Counted from the first letter of the stretch, positions 42,845-52,003 are shown. The stretch is 64,000 nt of DNA from Phototrophicus methaneseepsis (GCF_015500095.1 NZ_CP062983.1:62001-126000); one strand, 5' to 3'. The notes: generated by a model not told the origin, from the sequence alone. Numbers and translations: made by a program.

Positions 42845-43504
42845 ATGTCCGACCTAAGACAGCTCATACAACAAGCCAATAACAGCGATAAAGCCATCAG
42901 CGATGCAGCTTTTGATGCCCTCATGACGCGCTACTCTGGGATGGCCTTCCAGCGAGCTTATGCCTCCCTTGGGGATCGCTATATGGCGGAAGAAGCCGTT
43001 CAAGAAGCGTTCATCGTGGCTTATCTGCGGCTGGACCAGCTCAAAGACCCGGATGCCTTCCCGGCATGGCTGCGCCGCATCGTCCTGACCCAATGTGATC
43101 GCCTCATACGGGGCAAGCGCCCGACGTTGGAGCCTATCGAAAATCGCTATGATCTGGCGGAAGATACCCCCGACCCAGAAGCGCATCTCGTCTCCGAAGA
43201 AATGCTCAATCACATCCACAATGCAATTTCTGCCTTGCCGGAGCATGAGCGCGCCGTCACACAGGATTTTTACCTGGAAGGGGCTTCTCAAAAGGAAATC
43301 GCGGAGAAGTTGAATGTCCCCGTTACGACGGTTAAGAAGCGCTTACAGTATGCTCGGCAGCACCTGCGCGCCTTCTTCCAGGATTTGAACGCTGCTGTTG
43401 ACCTGGCGATTGACGATCTATTCAACGTCAACACGCCGGAACCTGCTCGCCAGCCCATTTACGCCCGCACGGATACCCACCCGCCGGATAGTGATTACGA
43501 ATAA
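42845..43504 (+). CDS. ECF-type RNA polymerase sigma-70 factor
   Basis: 219 residues. Region 2 spans about 25-95 (YMAEEAVQEAFIVAYLRLDQL, AFPAWLRRIVLTQCDRLIRG). Region 4 covers about 125-180 (LPEHERAVTQDFYLEGASQK, EIAEKLNVPVTTVKKRLQYAR), the helix-turn-helix that reads the -35 box. A C-terminal extension of about 40 residues ends in an Asp/Pro-rich tail (TDTHPPDSDYE). There is no anti-sigma factor gene next door; instead a DUF5946 gene starts 12 bases after its stop. Target promoters are unknown. Confidence 0.92.
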   Translation: MSDLRQLIQQANNSDKAISDAAFDALMTRYSGMAFQRAYASLGDRYMAEEAVQEAFIVAYLRLDQLKDPDAFPAWLRRIVLTQCDRLIRGKRPTLEPIENRYDLAEDTPDPEAHLVSEEMLNHIHNAISALPEHERAVTQDFYLEGASQKEIAEKLNVPVTTVKKRLQYARQHLRAFFQDLNAAVDLAIDDLFNVNTPEPARQPIYARTDTHPPDSDYE

Positions 43505-43515
43505 GCAGCCGATTG

Positions 43516-43965
43516 ATGCAAGCGCTCTGTGAAGCGTGCGGCGCGCCCATCAGCGACGAACGCACCTGCCAGGATGATTTTTATCAGATGCTTTATTGGG
43601 AGCATGAATTCCCGGCATTGGGCGTTGTCCATCACCTGATGGTGATTAGCTACCATCTCCAGCACCCACACCTCTACTCTCCCCAGGGGCTGAACGGCAT
43701 TCAGCAGCAGTTGAAGCAGTTTATCGAAACAGATATTACCCCTGAGCAGATGCGCCAGGGTATGCGTCAGGCTGTTGATTCTGGCAAGCGGGACTATGCC
43801 ATTACAGCCCGGCCTGGTTCATACGGCCAATATGACCACCCCATGCCCTGGACCCTGCATGCCTGCGATGTCGTGGCTGGCGGCGCGGAAAACTACATCC
43901 AAAATACCCACGCCTGGGCCCAATCGATCTATAGCGTACTCAAACAAACTGGCGAATTAACGTAG
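43516..43965 (+). CDS. DUF5946 family protein
   Basis: A 149-residue protein starting MQALCEACGAPI, a possible half zinc finger (CxxC), with a further Cys in RTCQDDF. The core LYWEHEFPALGVVHHLMVISYHLQHP and the later PWTLHACDVVAGG and ENYIQNTHAWA fit DUF5946, a family of unknown function. The His-rich centre may bind metal. Its 12-base distance to the sigma factor gene implies one transcript and a possible role with that factor. Confidence 0.75.
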   Translation: MQALCEACGAPISDERTCQDDFYQMLYWEHEFPALGVVHHLMVISYHLQHPHLYSPQGLNGIQQQLKQFIETDITPEQMRQGMRQAVDSGKRDYAITARPGSYGQYDHPMPWTLHACDVVAGGAENYIQNTHAWAQSIYSVLKQTGELT

Positions 43966-44020
43966 TCTGGCTTTCAGGAATTCATCATTTCTGGATATAC
44001 TCGTGTATATAATGAACAGG

Positions 44021-44038
44021 GTGTAAAACAAATTACAC
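44021..44038. promoter_or_regulatory. Inverted repeat upstream of the P450 gene
   Basis: GTGTAA-AACAAA-TTACAC is a perfect six-base inverted repeat ten bases upstream of a TATAAT hexamer (44048-44053). It could be an operator for the P450 gene. Confidence 0.4.
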
Positions 44039-44083
44039 GCTGTTGCGTATAATTCCTTAGAGAAGGTTATTTGAGGAACTGTC

Positions 44084-45301
44084 ATGGCAACCCATACGCA
44101 GATGCAATATCCCCTATTTTCTACAGCGACCCGCGCGAACCCACAAGCCGTTTATAATCAGATGCGTGAACACGACCCGATCTGGGCCGGGTATGGGCCG
44201 AATTCCGGCAACCGCATCTGGTTCTTCGTGGATTATGAAGATGTCGTCGCTGTCCTGAAGAACGACAAGCAGTTCATCAAAGATGCGCGCAACCTGCCGC
44301 CAGAAGTGGCACGTCGCTACACATCCGATACACCAGACCCTGTATTTGATGCGATTAATCGTCATTTGCTCGGCCTGGACGCCCCTGACCATACCCGCTT
44401 ACGCCGACTGGTGCATAAGGTCTTTACGCCCCGCGCCATCCAGGCGTTAATACCGCGCATTCAAGCTATCGCGGATGAATTGCTTGATCAGATGGCGGGA
44501 CAGAATGAGGCTGACCTCATCAATGCGTTTACCTTCCCCCTGCCGATTACCGTTATTGCGGAGATGCTCGGCGTCGAAGCCGCAAAGCGCGATCAGTTCA
44601 AAGAATGGACGACGGAACTCCTCTTTGGTACCGATTTTGAAAAATCGCGCATCGCGGCTATGTCCTTCGTGATGTATATCAATGAACTGATTGAAAGACG
44701 CGAGCATGAAGATACCGGCGACATCCTGAGTGGGCTGGTGCGCGCTGAGGAAGAAGGCGATAAGCTCAACCGAGAAGAACTCGTCTCAATGGTCTTTTTG
44801 CTGCTGGTGGCCGGGCACGAAACAACCGTCAACCTGATGGGCAACGGTATGCTGACCCTGATGCAGCATCCGCAGCAGTTCGAGATGCTCAAACAACAGC
44901 CCGACCTTATGAAAAGCGCTGTGGAAGAGATGCTGCGCTATAACGGCCCTGTCGAGACGCCGACAACGCGCCTCGCCCTGGAAACCATCGACTATAAAGG
45001 GCATCGTATTGAGTGCGGCGATGTGGTGCTGCCCTCTTTGCTCGGTGCCAATCGGGACCCCCTCGTTTTCGATGATCCCAACACCTTCGACATCACACGC
45101 AGTCAAAACCCGCATGTGGCCTTCGGTTTAGGGGTCCACTATTGTGTGGGTGCACCCCTGGCACGTCTGGAAGCAACCATCGCGCTCACATCCTTGATCG
45201 CTCGCTACCCGGATATGCAGTTGAATACACCTGTAGAAGCCCTGGAATGGAACCCCAGCCTGCTCATCCATGGTATGAAGGCGCTCCCGGTGAGGTACTA
45301 G
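44084..45301 (+). CDS. Cytochrome P450
   Basis: A 405-residue soluble bacterial P450 monooxygenase. The oxygen-activating I-helix reads VAGHETTVN, the ExxR motif EEMLR, and the haem-binding loop AFGLGVHYCVGAPLARLE with proximal Cys354. The N-terminal part (HLLGLDAPDHTRLRRLVHKVF) is the C-helix region. No ferredoxin or reductase gene is adjacent, so electrons must come from elsewhere. The substrate is unknown. An inverted repeat and a TATAAT box lie just upstream. Confidence 0.96.
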   Translation: MATHTQMQYPLFSTATRANPQAVYNQMREHDPIWAGYGPNSGNRIWFFVDYEDVVAVLKNDKQFIKDARNLPPEVARRYTSDTPDPVFDAINRHLLGLDAPDHTRLRRLVHKVFTPRAIQALIPRIQAIADELLDQMAGQNEADLINAFTFPLPITVIAEMLGVEAAKRDQFKEWTTELLFGTDFEKSRIAAMSFVMYINELIERREHEDTGDILSGLVRAEEEGDKLNREELVSMVFLLLVAGHETTVNLMGNGMLTLMQHPQQFEMLKQQPDLMKSAVEEMLRYNGPVETPTTRLALETIDYKGHRIECGDVVLPSLLGANRDPLVFDDPNTFDITRSQNPHVAFGLGVHYCVGAPLARLEATIALTSLIARYPDMQLNTPVEALEWNPSLLIHGMKALPVRY

Positions 45302-45338
45302 CCAGGTATAAAAACAATATCATGACTTCTATAAAAAA

Positions 45339-45365
45339 GGCCCCTTCGCCATTAACGGAGGGGCC
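45339..45365. terminator. Bidirectional terminator
   Basis: GGCCCCT...AGGGGCC stem with partial inner pairing (CG/CG) lies between the P450 gene and the convergent lipoprotein gene. A runs precede it and TTTG follows. Confidence 0.7.
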
Positions 45366-45419
45366 AATTTGTTTCTTGAGGGCATTCTTATCGCCTAGGG
45401 CTGCTAAACTTCAGCACTG

Positions 45420-46103
45420 CTAAGCTTTATGGATGTAATAGCTGGCATCGCCACAAACACTGATGCTCGCCCCTTCCAGCGCCATAGACGTAGCACCTGT
45501 GGCTTCGATGCTGTCGCCGATCTCGATCCCGGCGTCAATCGTACCCAGGCAGCCTTGCAGCGTCATGCCTTCTGACCAGATGACATTGACTTGACCCGCA
45601 TCTGTCTCCACCACATAGGCGCAAATACCATCAAAAGCACAGTCGCTAATTTGCTCAACGACCGTCCCAGTGATGTTTTGTACATCAGCAGCGCCCGTCG
45701 GCTCCTGTTGAGGCGTATCCTGAGCAGCGAGGCTGACGTAATAGCTGGCATCACCACAAATGCTGATGCTCTCACCATCCAGCCTTGTCGAAGATGCGCC
45801 ATAAGCTTCAATCGCATCTCCCGCGACTATGTTTGCTTCAACAAAGCCCTGGCAGGGTTCAATTGTGCGGCCCTCTGACCAGATGACGTTGATTTCTCCT
45901 GCGCCTGTATCGACCACATAAGCACAGATGCTATCAAAAGCACAGTCATCTATCGTACGGACGACCGTTCCTGCCACCATCACAGCTTCTTGGGGGACAG
46001 GCTCTTCCATAGGCTGGTCGATACCCAGCCACAGCCAACTACAGCCACTGCCGATAACCATCATCAGAAGCAGGGGGAACAAAAATTTCATACGTGCCAA
46101 CAT
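45420..46103 (-). CDS. Lipoprotein with two tandem cysteine-containing domains
   Basis: The ATG at 46103, with AAGGAGAGAGG upstream, gives 227 residues. The signal peptide ends in lipobox GSGC (FLFPLLLMMVIGSGC). Two copies of an about 85-residue domain follow. Each contains DCAFD.ICAYVV, then NVIWSEG, a lone Cys (PCQG or GCLG), GD.IEA.GA, and .ISICGDASYY. Each copy keeps four Cys in the same places, so disulfides are likely. Nothing in the repeat matches a family I know. It is probably tethered to the outer membrane face. Function unknown. Confidence 0.75.
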   Translation of the reverse strand: MLARMKFLFPLLLMMVIGSGCSWLWLGIDQPMEEPVPQEAVMVAGTVVRTIDDCAFDSICAYVVDTGAGEINVIWSEGRTIEPCQGFVEANIVAGDAIEAYGASSTRLDGESISICGDASYYVSLAAQDTPQQEPTGAADVQNITGTVVEQISDCAFDGICAYVVETDAGQVNVIWSEGMTLQGCLGTIDAGIEIGDSIEATGATSMALEGASISVCGDASYYIHKA

Positions 46104-46268
46104 AGACCTCTCTCCTTGAGTGTGCGTCATTGCTTGGATTTATCATGGTTTAAGATGCATCGTTTCATGATCTTCAGCATATATGACGCTATCCAGGTCC
46201 CTGGCGTTCCAGACTTTCATAAAATGCATGGCCGTTTGAATCAGAATAGCCGCAACAATCAACAGCGA

Positions 46269-46715
46269 TCAAGTCGCATCAGACTGACGCCAACGATTGG
46301 TGACGGTGTCGTTTTCGACATATTGCATGGAAAAAGCCTGCTGTACGCTCAATTCAAAGAGGATGTACTTTGTCCCGAATTCATGCTGGTTCCCAGGCCG
46401 GACGAGCTCCCAATCGGCGCTGTTGGTGTTTTGATGCGCTACACCACGTACATAAAATTCACCACCGCCGCCGGAATTATTTTCTACGCTGCAATGCAGG
46501 GCATAGTGCGAACCGCGCTGTAAATCATGAGCCTTGGGCGAGGTCGGATACATGAAGATAAACAGGCGATTCTCTCGCAATTGTGGGCTGACGGGATGGG
46601 CACGCGGATTGCCTTCTTTATCGACTGTTGCCAGATAAGCCACACGATCTGTGAAGCGCGTAACCCCATAAGCCGCCAGTTCTGGGTTGCCTTCGACAAG
46701 TGCTTGCCAACTCAT
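46269..46715 (-). CDS. Pyridoxamine 5'-phosphate oxidase-like (split-barrel) flavin-binding protein
   Basis: A 148-residue protein with AGGAGAAAA before its ATG. The split-barrel pattern is present: VAYLATVDKEGNPRAHPVSP (the strand-turn that contacts flavin phosphate), LFIFMYPTSPKAHDLQRGSHYALHC, and GEFYVRGVA. Such small proteins bind FMN or F420 or haem; true pyridoxine metabolism is unlikely given the length. The substrate is unknown. It is divergent from the large SH3/propeller gene. Confidence 0.85.
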   Translation of the reverse strand: MSWQALVEGNPELAAYGVTRFTDRVAYLATVDKEGNPRAHPVSPQLRENRLFIFMYPTSPKAHDLQRGSHYALHCSVENNSGGGGEFYVRGVAHQNTNSADWELVRPGNQHEFGTKYILFELSVQQAFSMQYVENDTVTNRWRQSDAT

Positions 46716-46966
46716 TCCATTTTCTCCTGGGATAGGTCATTACCTGGCTTCAGTATGACATGAATCCGACGCAACGGCATGCTACGTTTGTACAGATTAG
46801 GCACCAGCACCGCAGCGACAGGCTGCGCGCAAGCCGAGACTACCAAGCGTAGATCAGGCGTCAGGCAGGCGCACGGATAAGGTTGATTGTGTTGGGCGGC
46901 TATGTGGATTACGATGAATATGTTGATTCACATATGAATACCTGCACGCAACCTGGGGAGGTTAAC

Positions 46967-49237
46967 GTGAAGAAAAAAGTCATCTTGTTGGGGATAGTGG
47001 GGATGCTGCTGGCTCTATTTGCGGGCACCTCTGCCGCCCAGACGGCCCCTGACGCTGTGCGAGAAGCAGCCATTGTCGCGGCACAGAACGCACTGAACAC
47101 AACAGAACGCCCCTCAGACTGGCGATGGACCTTCTTAGCCAGCCAGAGCACCACCGCACTTGGATGCGGCCTCGTGACCGGCACACCTTTGCCAAACGCT
47201 ATGTCGGCCTATGCCTTTGATATTACCTTTACAACAGGCGTCTACCGGGTACACGTCAGCGCAGATGCGGAATACGTCCAGCTTTGTGACGAAAAATTCA
47301 GCGCCGCGCAGATCGAAAGCACGCCAGAAGGCACACCCACTGTGCCAAGCTGCATCGTAAATGTGTCCGCGGCCTTAGCCACCGTCTATCAACTGCCGAG
47401 CGAAGACGCTGCGGTCCTTGCGTCGGTGGGTTCCGGCAGCGCGATGATGGCTTATGGGCGCAGTTCTGATAGCACATGGTATCAGGTCGCTATCCCGAAC
47501 AGCGATAGCCTGGGCTGGGTTTCGCTCGATAGCATTACCGCACCCTTTGCCTGCCAGCAATTGCCCGTGAAGGCTTCCGTCGCTGGCGACAGCACCACCG
47601 GCAGTCAGGCTTGTTTCTTGGTACCTGCCAGCACCTATAGCAACGTGCGGACCCAACCCACCACAGATTCTGAGCAGGTGGGCAGCATCTTCGAAGGCAC
47701 CACCTGGCAGGTCTACGCCCGCAACGGCGAGAGCACCTGGTACTACATTGAACCGGGTTGGGTGGCGTCTTCCGTGGTGACGCTCCAGGGCAGTTGCAAC
47801 GCTATCCCCGTGAACGTCGAACTGGTTGGTGCCGGGACATCGCAGGCGGTCGCCACACCGATTTCCCCCACACCCCTGGCTGTTGGCCTGACAACAGGCA
47901 TTCCGACAGATGCCGTATGCCCTGCCAGCTTCACGGACTATATGGCACCGCGCATTCGCGTTGGGCAGGCCACAGCCCGCGTCGTCAGCGGCGGCATTCC
48001 GAACCGCCTGCGCGAACAACCCAATACACAGGGTAGCCAGATCGGGCAGGTGAACCCTGGCCGCACAATCGACCGCGTATTGAACGGTCCCGCTTGTGTC
48101 GATGGCTATGTATGGTGGTTGGTAGAAGTCGATGGCGTCACAGGTTGGACGGCGGAATCCAGTTTTGCTGATGAAGATTATTATCTGGAGCCAGTTGGCG
48201 GGGCCGCGACGCCCCAGGTCGCAGAGACACCCATCCCCGATGAGGTGCCGCATATGGCGCTGGAAATTAACGGGACGGGTATCGCCATGACAACCACCGA
48301 CAGCCGCGTGCTGGTCGCGCTATCAGCCCCCGTTGATGGTACGAGCACCCAACCGCCCCAACTCCTGTTATATGATGTACCTGAAGATATGGCTACTGAC
48401 CCTATCGTGCCAGAGGTCATCGAGAGCGAAGAAATAACCGCGCTCGGCACCTTGCCGAACGATGTCTTCGCAGTCGTCACAGCAGATGGCACCCTGAACA
48501 TCTACGATACCAGCTCGACGGCGCGGTTCGAGGGCATCGAAACAGATGCAGATGACCTTATTTCGGCGCTCTCTTTCAATAGCACGGGCTCGATCATGCT
48601 GTTACCTGCCTGCGCTACAACCGATGATGAAGGGACCTGTACACAGGGCCGCATTGATCTATGGGATGCGGTTGAAGGGACGGTCATCCGTCGCCAACCT
48701 GCTCACACCACTGTGCCAACGGTGTTATTCAGCCCCAATGACCAGGTAATCGCCAGCGTGGGGCCTGATGGCGTGCAATTCTGGGATTTGCAAACGGGGG
48801 GTTTCCTGGGGGCTGTCGCCAGCATGACCAACAGCGCCACCTACGACATCACCTTCAGCCCGGATGGCAGCCAACTGCTCTACGGCACTTGCCAGATCGA
48901 TGAAGAAGGGACCTGCATTGATGGCCGCGTCGTCACGATTGACCCCAACACCTTCGAAGCTACCGATACCACTTTTGCGGATCACAGCGATGCTGTCTCA
49001 GCCGTGGCATTCAGCCCGGATGGCGATTTATGGGCCAGCGCCAGCGTCGATGGCAGCATCTTCGTCTATGATGCTGCGACCAATGAGCGCCTTTACACGC
49101 TGGCAGAAGAAGGTGTTGTTCCGGTAGACATTGCCTTCACCGGGGCAGAGGGCCATACGCTCGCCGTGCTCGGTTTAAGCCTTGGCGATGCACCTATCAA
49201 CTACCTCACATTCTGGCAGTTGGACGTCATAGAATAG
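46967..49237 (+). CDS. Exported protein with three SH3 domains and a WD40-like propeller
   Basis: The GTG at 46967, preceded by GGGGAGG, begins a 756-residue protein with a signal peptide (KKVILLGIVGMLLALFAGTSAAQ). Three SH3-like domains follow at about 125-190 (LATVYQLPSEDAAVLASVG), 210-270 (YSNVRTQPTTDSEQVGSIF) and 325-400 (NRLREQPNTQGSQIGQV). Then comes a seven-bladed propeller-like region with WD40 strokes (VLFSPNDQVIASVGPDGVQFWD, AFSPDGDLWASASVDGSIF). It probably recognises a wall ligand and a partner outside the cell. No enzyme motif is seen. This is the largest of four exported SH3 proteins in the window. Confidence 0.87.
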   Translation: MKKKVILLGIVGMLLALFAGTSAAQTAPDAVREAAIVAAQNALNTTERPSDWRWTFLASQSTTALGCGLVTGTPLPNAMSAYAFDITFTTGVYRVHVSADAEYVQLCDEKFSAAQIESTPEGTPTVPSCIVNVSAALATVYQLPSEDAAVLASVGSGSAMMAYGRSSDSTWYQVAIPNSDSLGWVSLDSITAPFACQQLPVKASVAGDSTTGSQACFLVPASTYSNVRTQPTTDSEQVGSIFEGTTWQVYARNGESTWYYIEPGWVASSVVTLQGSCNAIPVNVELVGAGTSQAVATPISPTPLAVGLTTGIPTDAVCPASFTDYMAPRIRVGQATARVVSGGIPNRLREQPNTQGSQIGQVNPGRTIDRVLNGPACVDGYVWWLVEVDGVTGWTAESSFADEDYYLEPVGGAATPQVAETPIPDEVPHMALEINGTGIAMTTTDSRVLVALSAPVDGTSTQPPQLLLYDVPEDMATDPIVPEVIESEEITALGTLPNDVFAVVTADGTLNIYDTSSTARFEGIETDADDLISALSFNSTGSIMLLPACATTDDEGTCTQGRIDLWDAVEGTVIRRQPAHTTVPTVLFSPNDQVIASVGPDGVQFWDLQTGGFLGAVASMTNSATYDITFSPDGSQLLYGTCQIDEEGTCIDGRVVTIDPNTFEATDTTFADHSDAVSAVAFSPDGDLWASASVDGSIFVYDAATNERLYTLAEEGVVPVDIAFTGAEGHTLAVLGLSLGDAPINYLTFWQLDVIE

Positions 49238-49248
49238 TCCGTCCGATC

Positions 49249-49273
49249 AAGGGCACGGCATTCGTCGTGCCCT
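49249..49273. terminator. Bidirectional terminator
   Basis: Stem AAGGGCACG / CGTGCCCTT with a seven-base loop, then TCTTT on the plus strand. Confidence 0.85.
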
Positions 49274-49291
49274 TCTTTAACACCAGAGTTG

Positions 49292-50362
49292 CTAGCCTTC
49301 TGCGTCTAACGCTTCTAAAGCGCCCTTCGCTTCACTGAGCTGCCCCTTTGCCGCCTCACCGGGCACGCCTTCCAGCTTATGAATCACCATCTGCAATGCC
49401 AGTTTATAAGCTTCGTCAAAGGCCTCTTGCTGGGGCACGGAGACATCCGGCTCAATGCCTGTTCCCTCCCAATTGGTGCCACTAATCGGATTGATGGGAC
49501 GGCCCATCGGCACAAAGACACGGAAATGCGGCGTCACGGAAACATCTCGCCCAGGATGAGCACCGCCACCCGTTGTCTCCCCGATGATGGTAGCGCGCTT
49601 CATATTCTTGAGGTTGTATGTAAATTCTTCCGCGCCGGAAAAGGTGCGGCTGCTCGTCAAAACGTAAACAGGCATCTCCGGCATCCGGCGACCAGGCACA
49701 TACGGCAGCGTCCAGGATTGCATGGTATTGTCGCTGCTGCGGTCGTAAAAACTGTTGAGGTGAACGGATTCCGGCTTGAGTAAGTAGCTCATCAAGAGCG
49801 CCACCATCGAGGGTGAGCCGCCGCCATTCTGGCGCAGATCAATCAACATAGCATCCATATTCGCCAGGAAGGCCATCACGCCGGCAGCCGTTTCGCCAGC
49901 GCCCGCCCAACTCGCTTCCCAAAAGTTCCGCAAATCCAGGTAGCCGATGTTGCCTTCCAGCCGTTCTATCTTATAAAAGCCAAAGTTTTTACTACGCCCC
50001 ATGGCCGTCCAGCTGTCGATTTCTTCCGGCGTATAAGTATAATCCGTTGCCACAGGCAGGACCGGGCGCGGCTCCTCGTTGAAGCGCACACGAAGATGCT
50101 TATCCTGGCCGATCGCCTGTAAATCTTCAGTGAGCTTTTCACAAAAAGCTTCCGCCGTGGTGAAGCTATCATACGCGTCATCTGCCAGGGCAGCCTTAAG
50201 CGCATCGCTCATCTGCGTCCCTAATTCCGGGAAAACGTAATACTCGTGCAGCACATCCGCGATGGCTTCTACTACCTGCTGACGGGTATCTGCATCAACC
50301 TGAGCCTGCATCTCATCAACCAAGGACTCATCCTCCTGTTTATCGTATGGATTGTTCTTCAT
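49292..50362 (-). CDS. S41 family peptidase
   Basis: A 356-residue protein of the IRBP/tail-specific protease fold. An N-terminal helical domain (QQVVEAIADVLHEYYVFPELG) precedes the catalytic core: IGYLDLRNFW, LIDLRQNGGGSPSMVALLMS, and the nucleophile region LTSSRTFSGAEEFTYNLKN, placing Ser242. GETTGGGAHPG and VTPHFRVFVPMGR complete the core. No signal peptide and no obvious PDZ domain are present, unlike typical periplasmic CtpA. Cytoplasmic peptide or protein turnover is therefore likely, though the start might be elsewhere. Confidence 0.88.
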   Translation of the reverse strand: MKNNPYDKQEDESLVDEMQAQVDADTRQQVVEAIADVLHEYYVFPELGTQMSDALKAALADDAYDSFTTAEAFCEKLTEDLQAIGQDKHLRVRFNEEPRPVLPVATDYTYTPEEIDSWTAMGRSKNFGFYKIERLEGNIGYLDLRNFWEASWAGAGETAAGVMAFLANMDAMLIDLRQNGGGSPSMVALLMSYLLKPESVHLNSFYDRSSDNTMQSWTLPYVPGRRMPEMPVYVLTSSRTFSGAEEFTYNLKNMKRATIIGETTGGGAHPGRDVSVTPHFRVFVPMGRPINPISGTNWEGTGIEPDVSVPQQEAFDEAYKLALQMVIHKLEGVPGEAAKGQLSEAKGALEALDAEG

Positions 50363-50508
50363 GGATTAGCCTGCAACTGGATAGCGACAGTATACTCTCA
50401 GCCTTTGATCCCGTGTCAAGCTGGCCGCAATTGCCAGTCATCCCCCCAGGCCGATCATCTGCTATAATCGCCAGCGTTCACATCATCATTTCTTAAGGAA
50501 AATCACTT

Positions 50509-51342
50509 ATGAAACGTCGCCTCGCTGTTGTGACCCTACTCCTCCTCAGCCTGATAATAGGTGTCGCAAGTGCCCAACAAACCGCTATCGAAGTCCTGGT
50601 GCCGGAAGTGCTCAACGTTTACCCGCATGACACAGACGCCTTTACACAGGGGTTGCTGTGGCATGAGGGCACCCTCTACGAGAGCACGGGCCAGCGTGGC
50701 GAATCCACCTTGCGCGAAGTCGACATCGAAACAGGCGAGCCTGTTCGCGCGGTTGATGTCACGGCCCCGGCAGATGCCACAGCCGATACACCGCTTTACT
50801 TCGCGGAAGGGTTGGAACAGGTTGGCGATCAACTCATCCAGTTGACATGGACCTCCGGCGATGCGCTCGTCTATGATATGGCGAGCTTTGAACAGGTCGA
50901 TACCTACGAATACGAGGGTGAAGGCTGGGGCCTGTGCTACGATGATCGCTATCTGTTCATGAGCGATGGTTCGTCTTACATCAGCGTGCGCGATGCAGAT
51001 ACATTTGACCTGATCGTGCGCTTTGCCGTCACGCTGGAAGGCCAGGTTTTGCAAGCCAGTCTGCTTAACGAGCTGGAATGCGTCGGCGATGACATCTACG
51101 CCAATCTGTGGCAGACGGATTACATTGCCCGCATTGATAAATACAGTGGGCAGATCACGGGACTGATCGATGCATCAACGCTGTTGACCGAAGAAGAACG
51201 AGCCGAACTCGCGTCTGGCTCTGTGCTCAATGGCATTGCTTACAACCCGGAAAGCGACACCTTCTACATCACAGGCAAGCGCTGGCCCAAATTGTTTGAA
51301 GTGCAGTTCGTCCCCGCGCCAGAAACGGAGCCTGCTGGCTAA
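50509..51342 (+). CDS. Exported glutaminyl-peptide cyclotransferase
   Basis: A 277-residue protein of the plant/bacterial glutamine cyclotransferase family, a five-bladed propeller that converts N-terminal Gln to pyroglutamate. The signal peptide (LAVVTLLLLSLIIGVASAQ) sends it across the membrane. Signature parts: YPHDTDAFTQGLLWHEGTLYESTGQ, YFAEGLEQVGDQLIQLTW, GEGWGLCYDDRYLFMSDGS, LNELECVGDDIYANLWQTD and LNGIAYNPESDTFYITGKRWP. It may protect exported proteins from aminopeptidases. It is a single gene. Confidence 0.93.
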   Translation: MKRRLAVVTLLLLSLIIGVASAQQTAIEVLVPEVLNVYPHDTDAFTQGLLWHEGTLYESTGQRGESTLREVDIETGEPVRAVDVTAPADATADTPLYFAEGLEQVGDQLIQLTWTSGDALVYDMASFEQVDTYEYEGEGWGLCYDDRYLFMSDGSSYISVRDADTFDLIVRFAVTLEGQVLQASLLNELECVGDDIYANLWQTDYIARIDKYSGQITGLIDASTLLTEEERAELASGSVLNGIAYNPESDTFYITGKRWPKLFEVQFVPAPETEPAG

Positions 51343-51520
51343 CGTAAGCGTTGCGTCTATGTAGGGGAAACGTTGAGGTTTGTTACGGCTTTTTCTGTAT
51401 AATGAGGATAGCGAGTTGCTAATAAGCATTCGTACATGTCGTTAGATGAGCCATGAGCGAATCTCTTACAGGAGGCGTGATACACTGGCATCGTATCCGC
51501 TCATATCAAAAGAAACTTTT

Positions 51521-52003
51521 ATGAACCTGATGCTTCGTTCAATGAAATATATGAGTCTGCGCGGCCTCATCCTCGGCGTAGGATTCGGCGTGCTGATGGG
51601 GGTCATGTCCGCGATGATCCTCATCCTCGATATGGTCGGCGCGATCATCCTGGGAACGCTGCTTGGCGGCAGCTTTGGGGCTATCGCCGGGGTGACTATG
51701 GGGGCCATCCTGGGGGCGCTCTACAGCGTCATCACGCCGTCTCTTTATGAAACGCTGAGTGACGTCCTGTTCCGTGCAATACTGGTGCTGATCGGCGCAT
51801 TTGGGACGATTTTCATCGCCGTGGTGCCGCCGCTTTCCAGCTTGCTGCCCTTCTGGGGTTATGTCGTCATGGGTAGCTTAGCAGCGGGCATCGCCAGCTA
51901 TCAATATGCCAACTGGTACGATGACGAACAGCGCTATCGGGCTTATAAACGCAAATCCGCCGCACAAGCAGAAGCACAAACAGAAGCAGAGCAATCTCTT
52001 TAA
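51521..52003 (+). CDS. Small glycine-rich membrane protein (paralogue A)
   Basis: A 160-residue protein from the ATG at 51521; a longer frame begins at 51446 without better support. It has four hydrophobic segments rich in Gly and Met (ILGVGFGVLMGVMSAMILIL, GTLLGGSFGAIAGVTMGAIL) and a cytoplasmic basic tail, SYQYANWYDDEQRYRAYKRK. The protein at 52129 has the same plan and ending (SYRYATWFQDQQQ), so the two are tandem paralogues. No family is recognised; the Gly-zipper style helices suggest oligomerisation. Confidence 0.65.
   Translation: MNLMLRSMKYMSLRGLILGVGFGVLMGVMSAMILILDMVGAIILGTLLGGSFGAIAGVTMGAILGALYSVITPSLYETLSDVLFRAILVLIGAFGTIFIAVVPPLSSLLPFWGYVVMGSLAAGIASYQYANWYDDEQRYRAYKRKSAAQAEAQTEAEQSL

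Noticed and set aside
47375-48253. 292-codon leftward open frame
   Set aside because: Antisense to the SH3/propeller gene; composition rich in Arg/His/Cys and no ribosome site.
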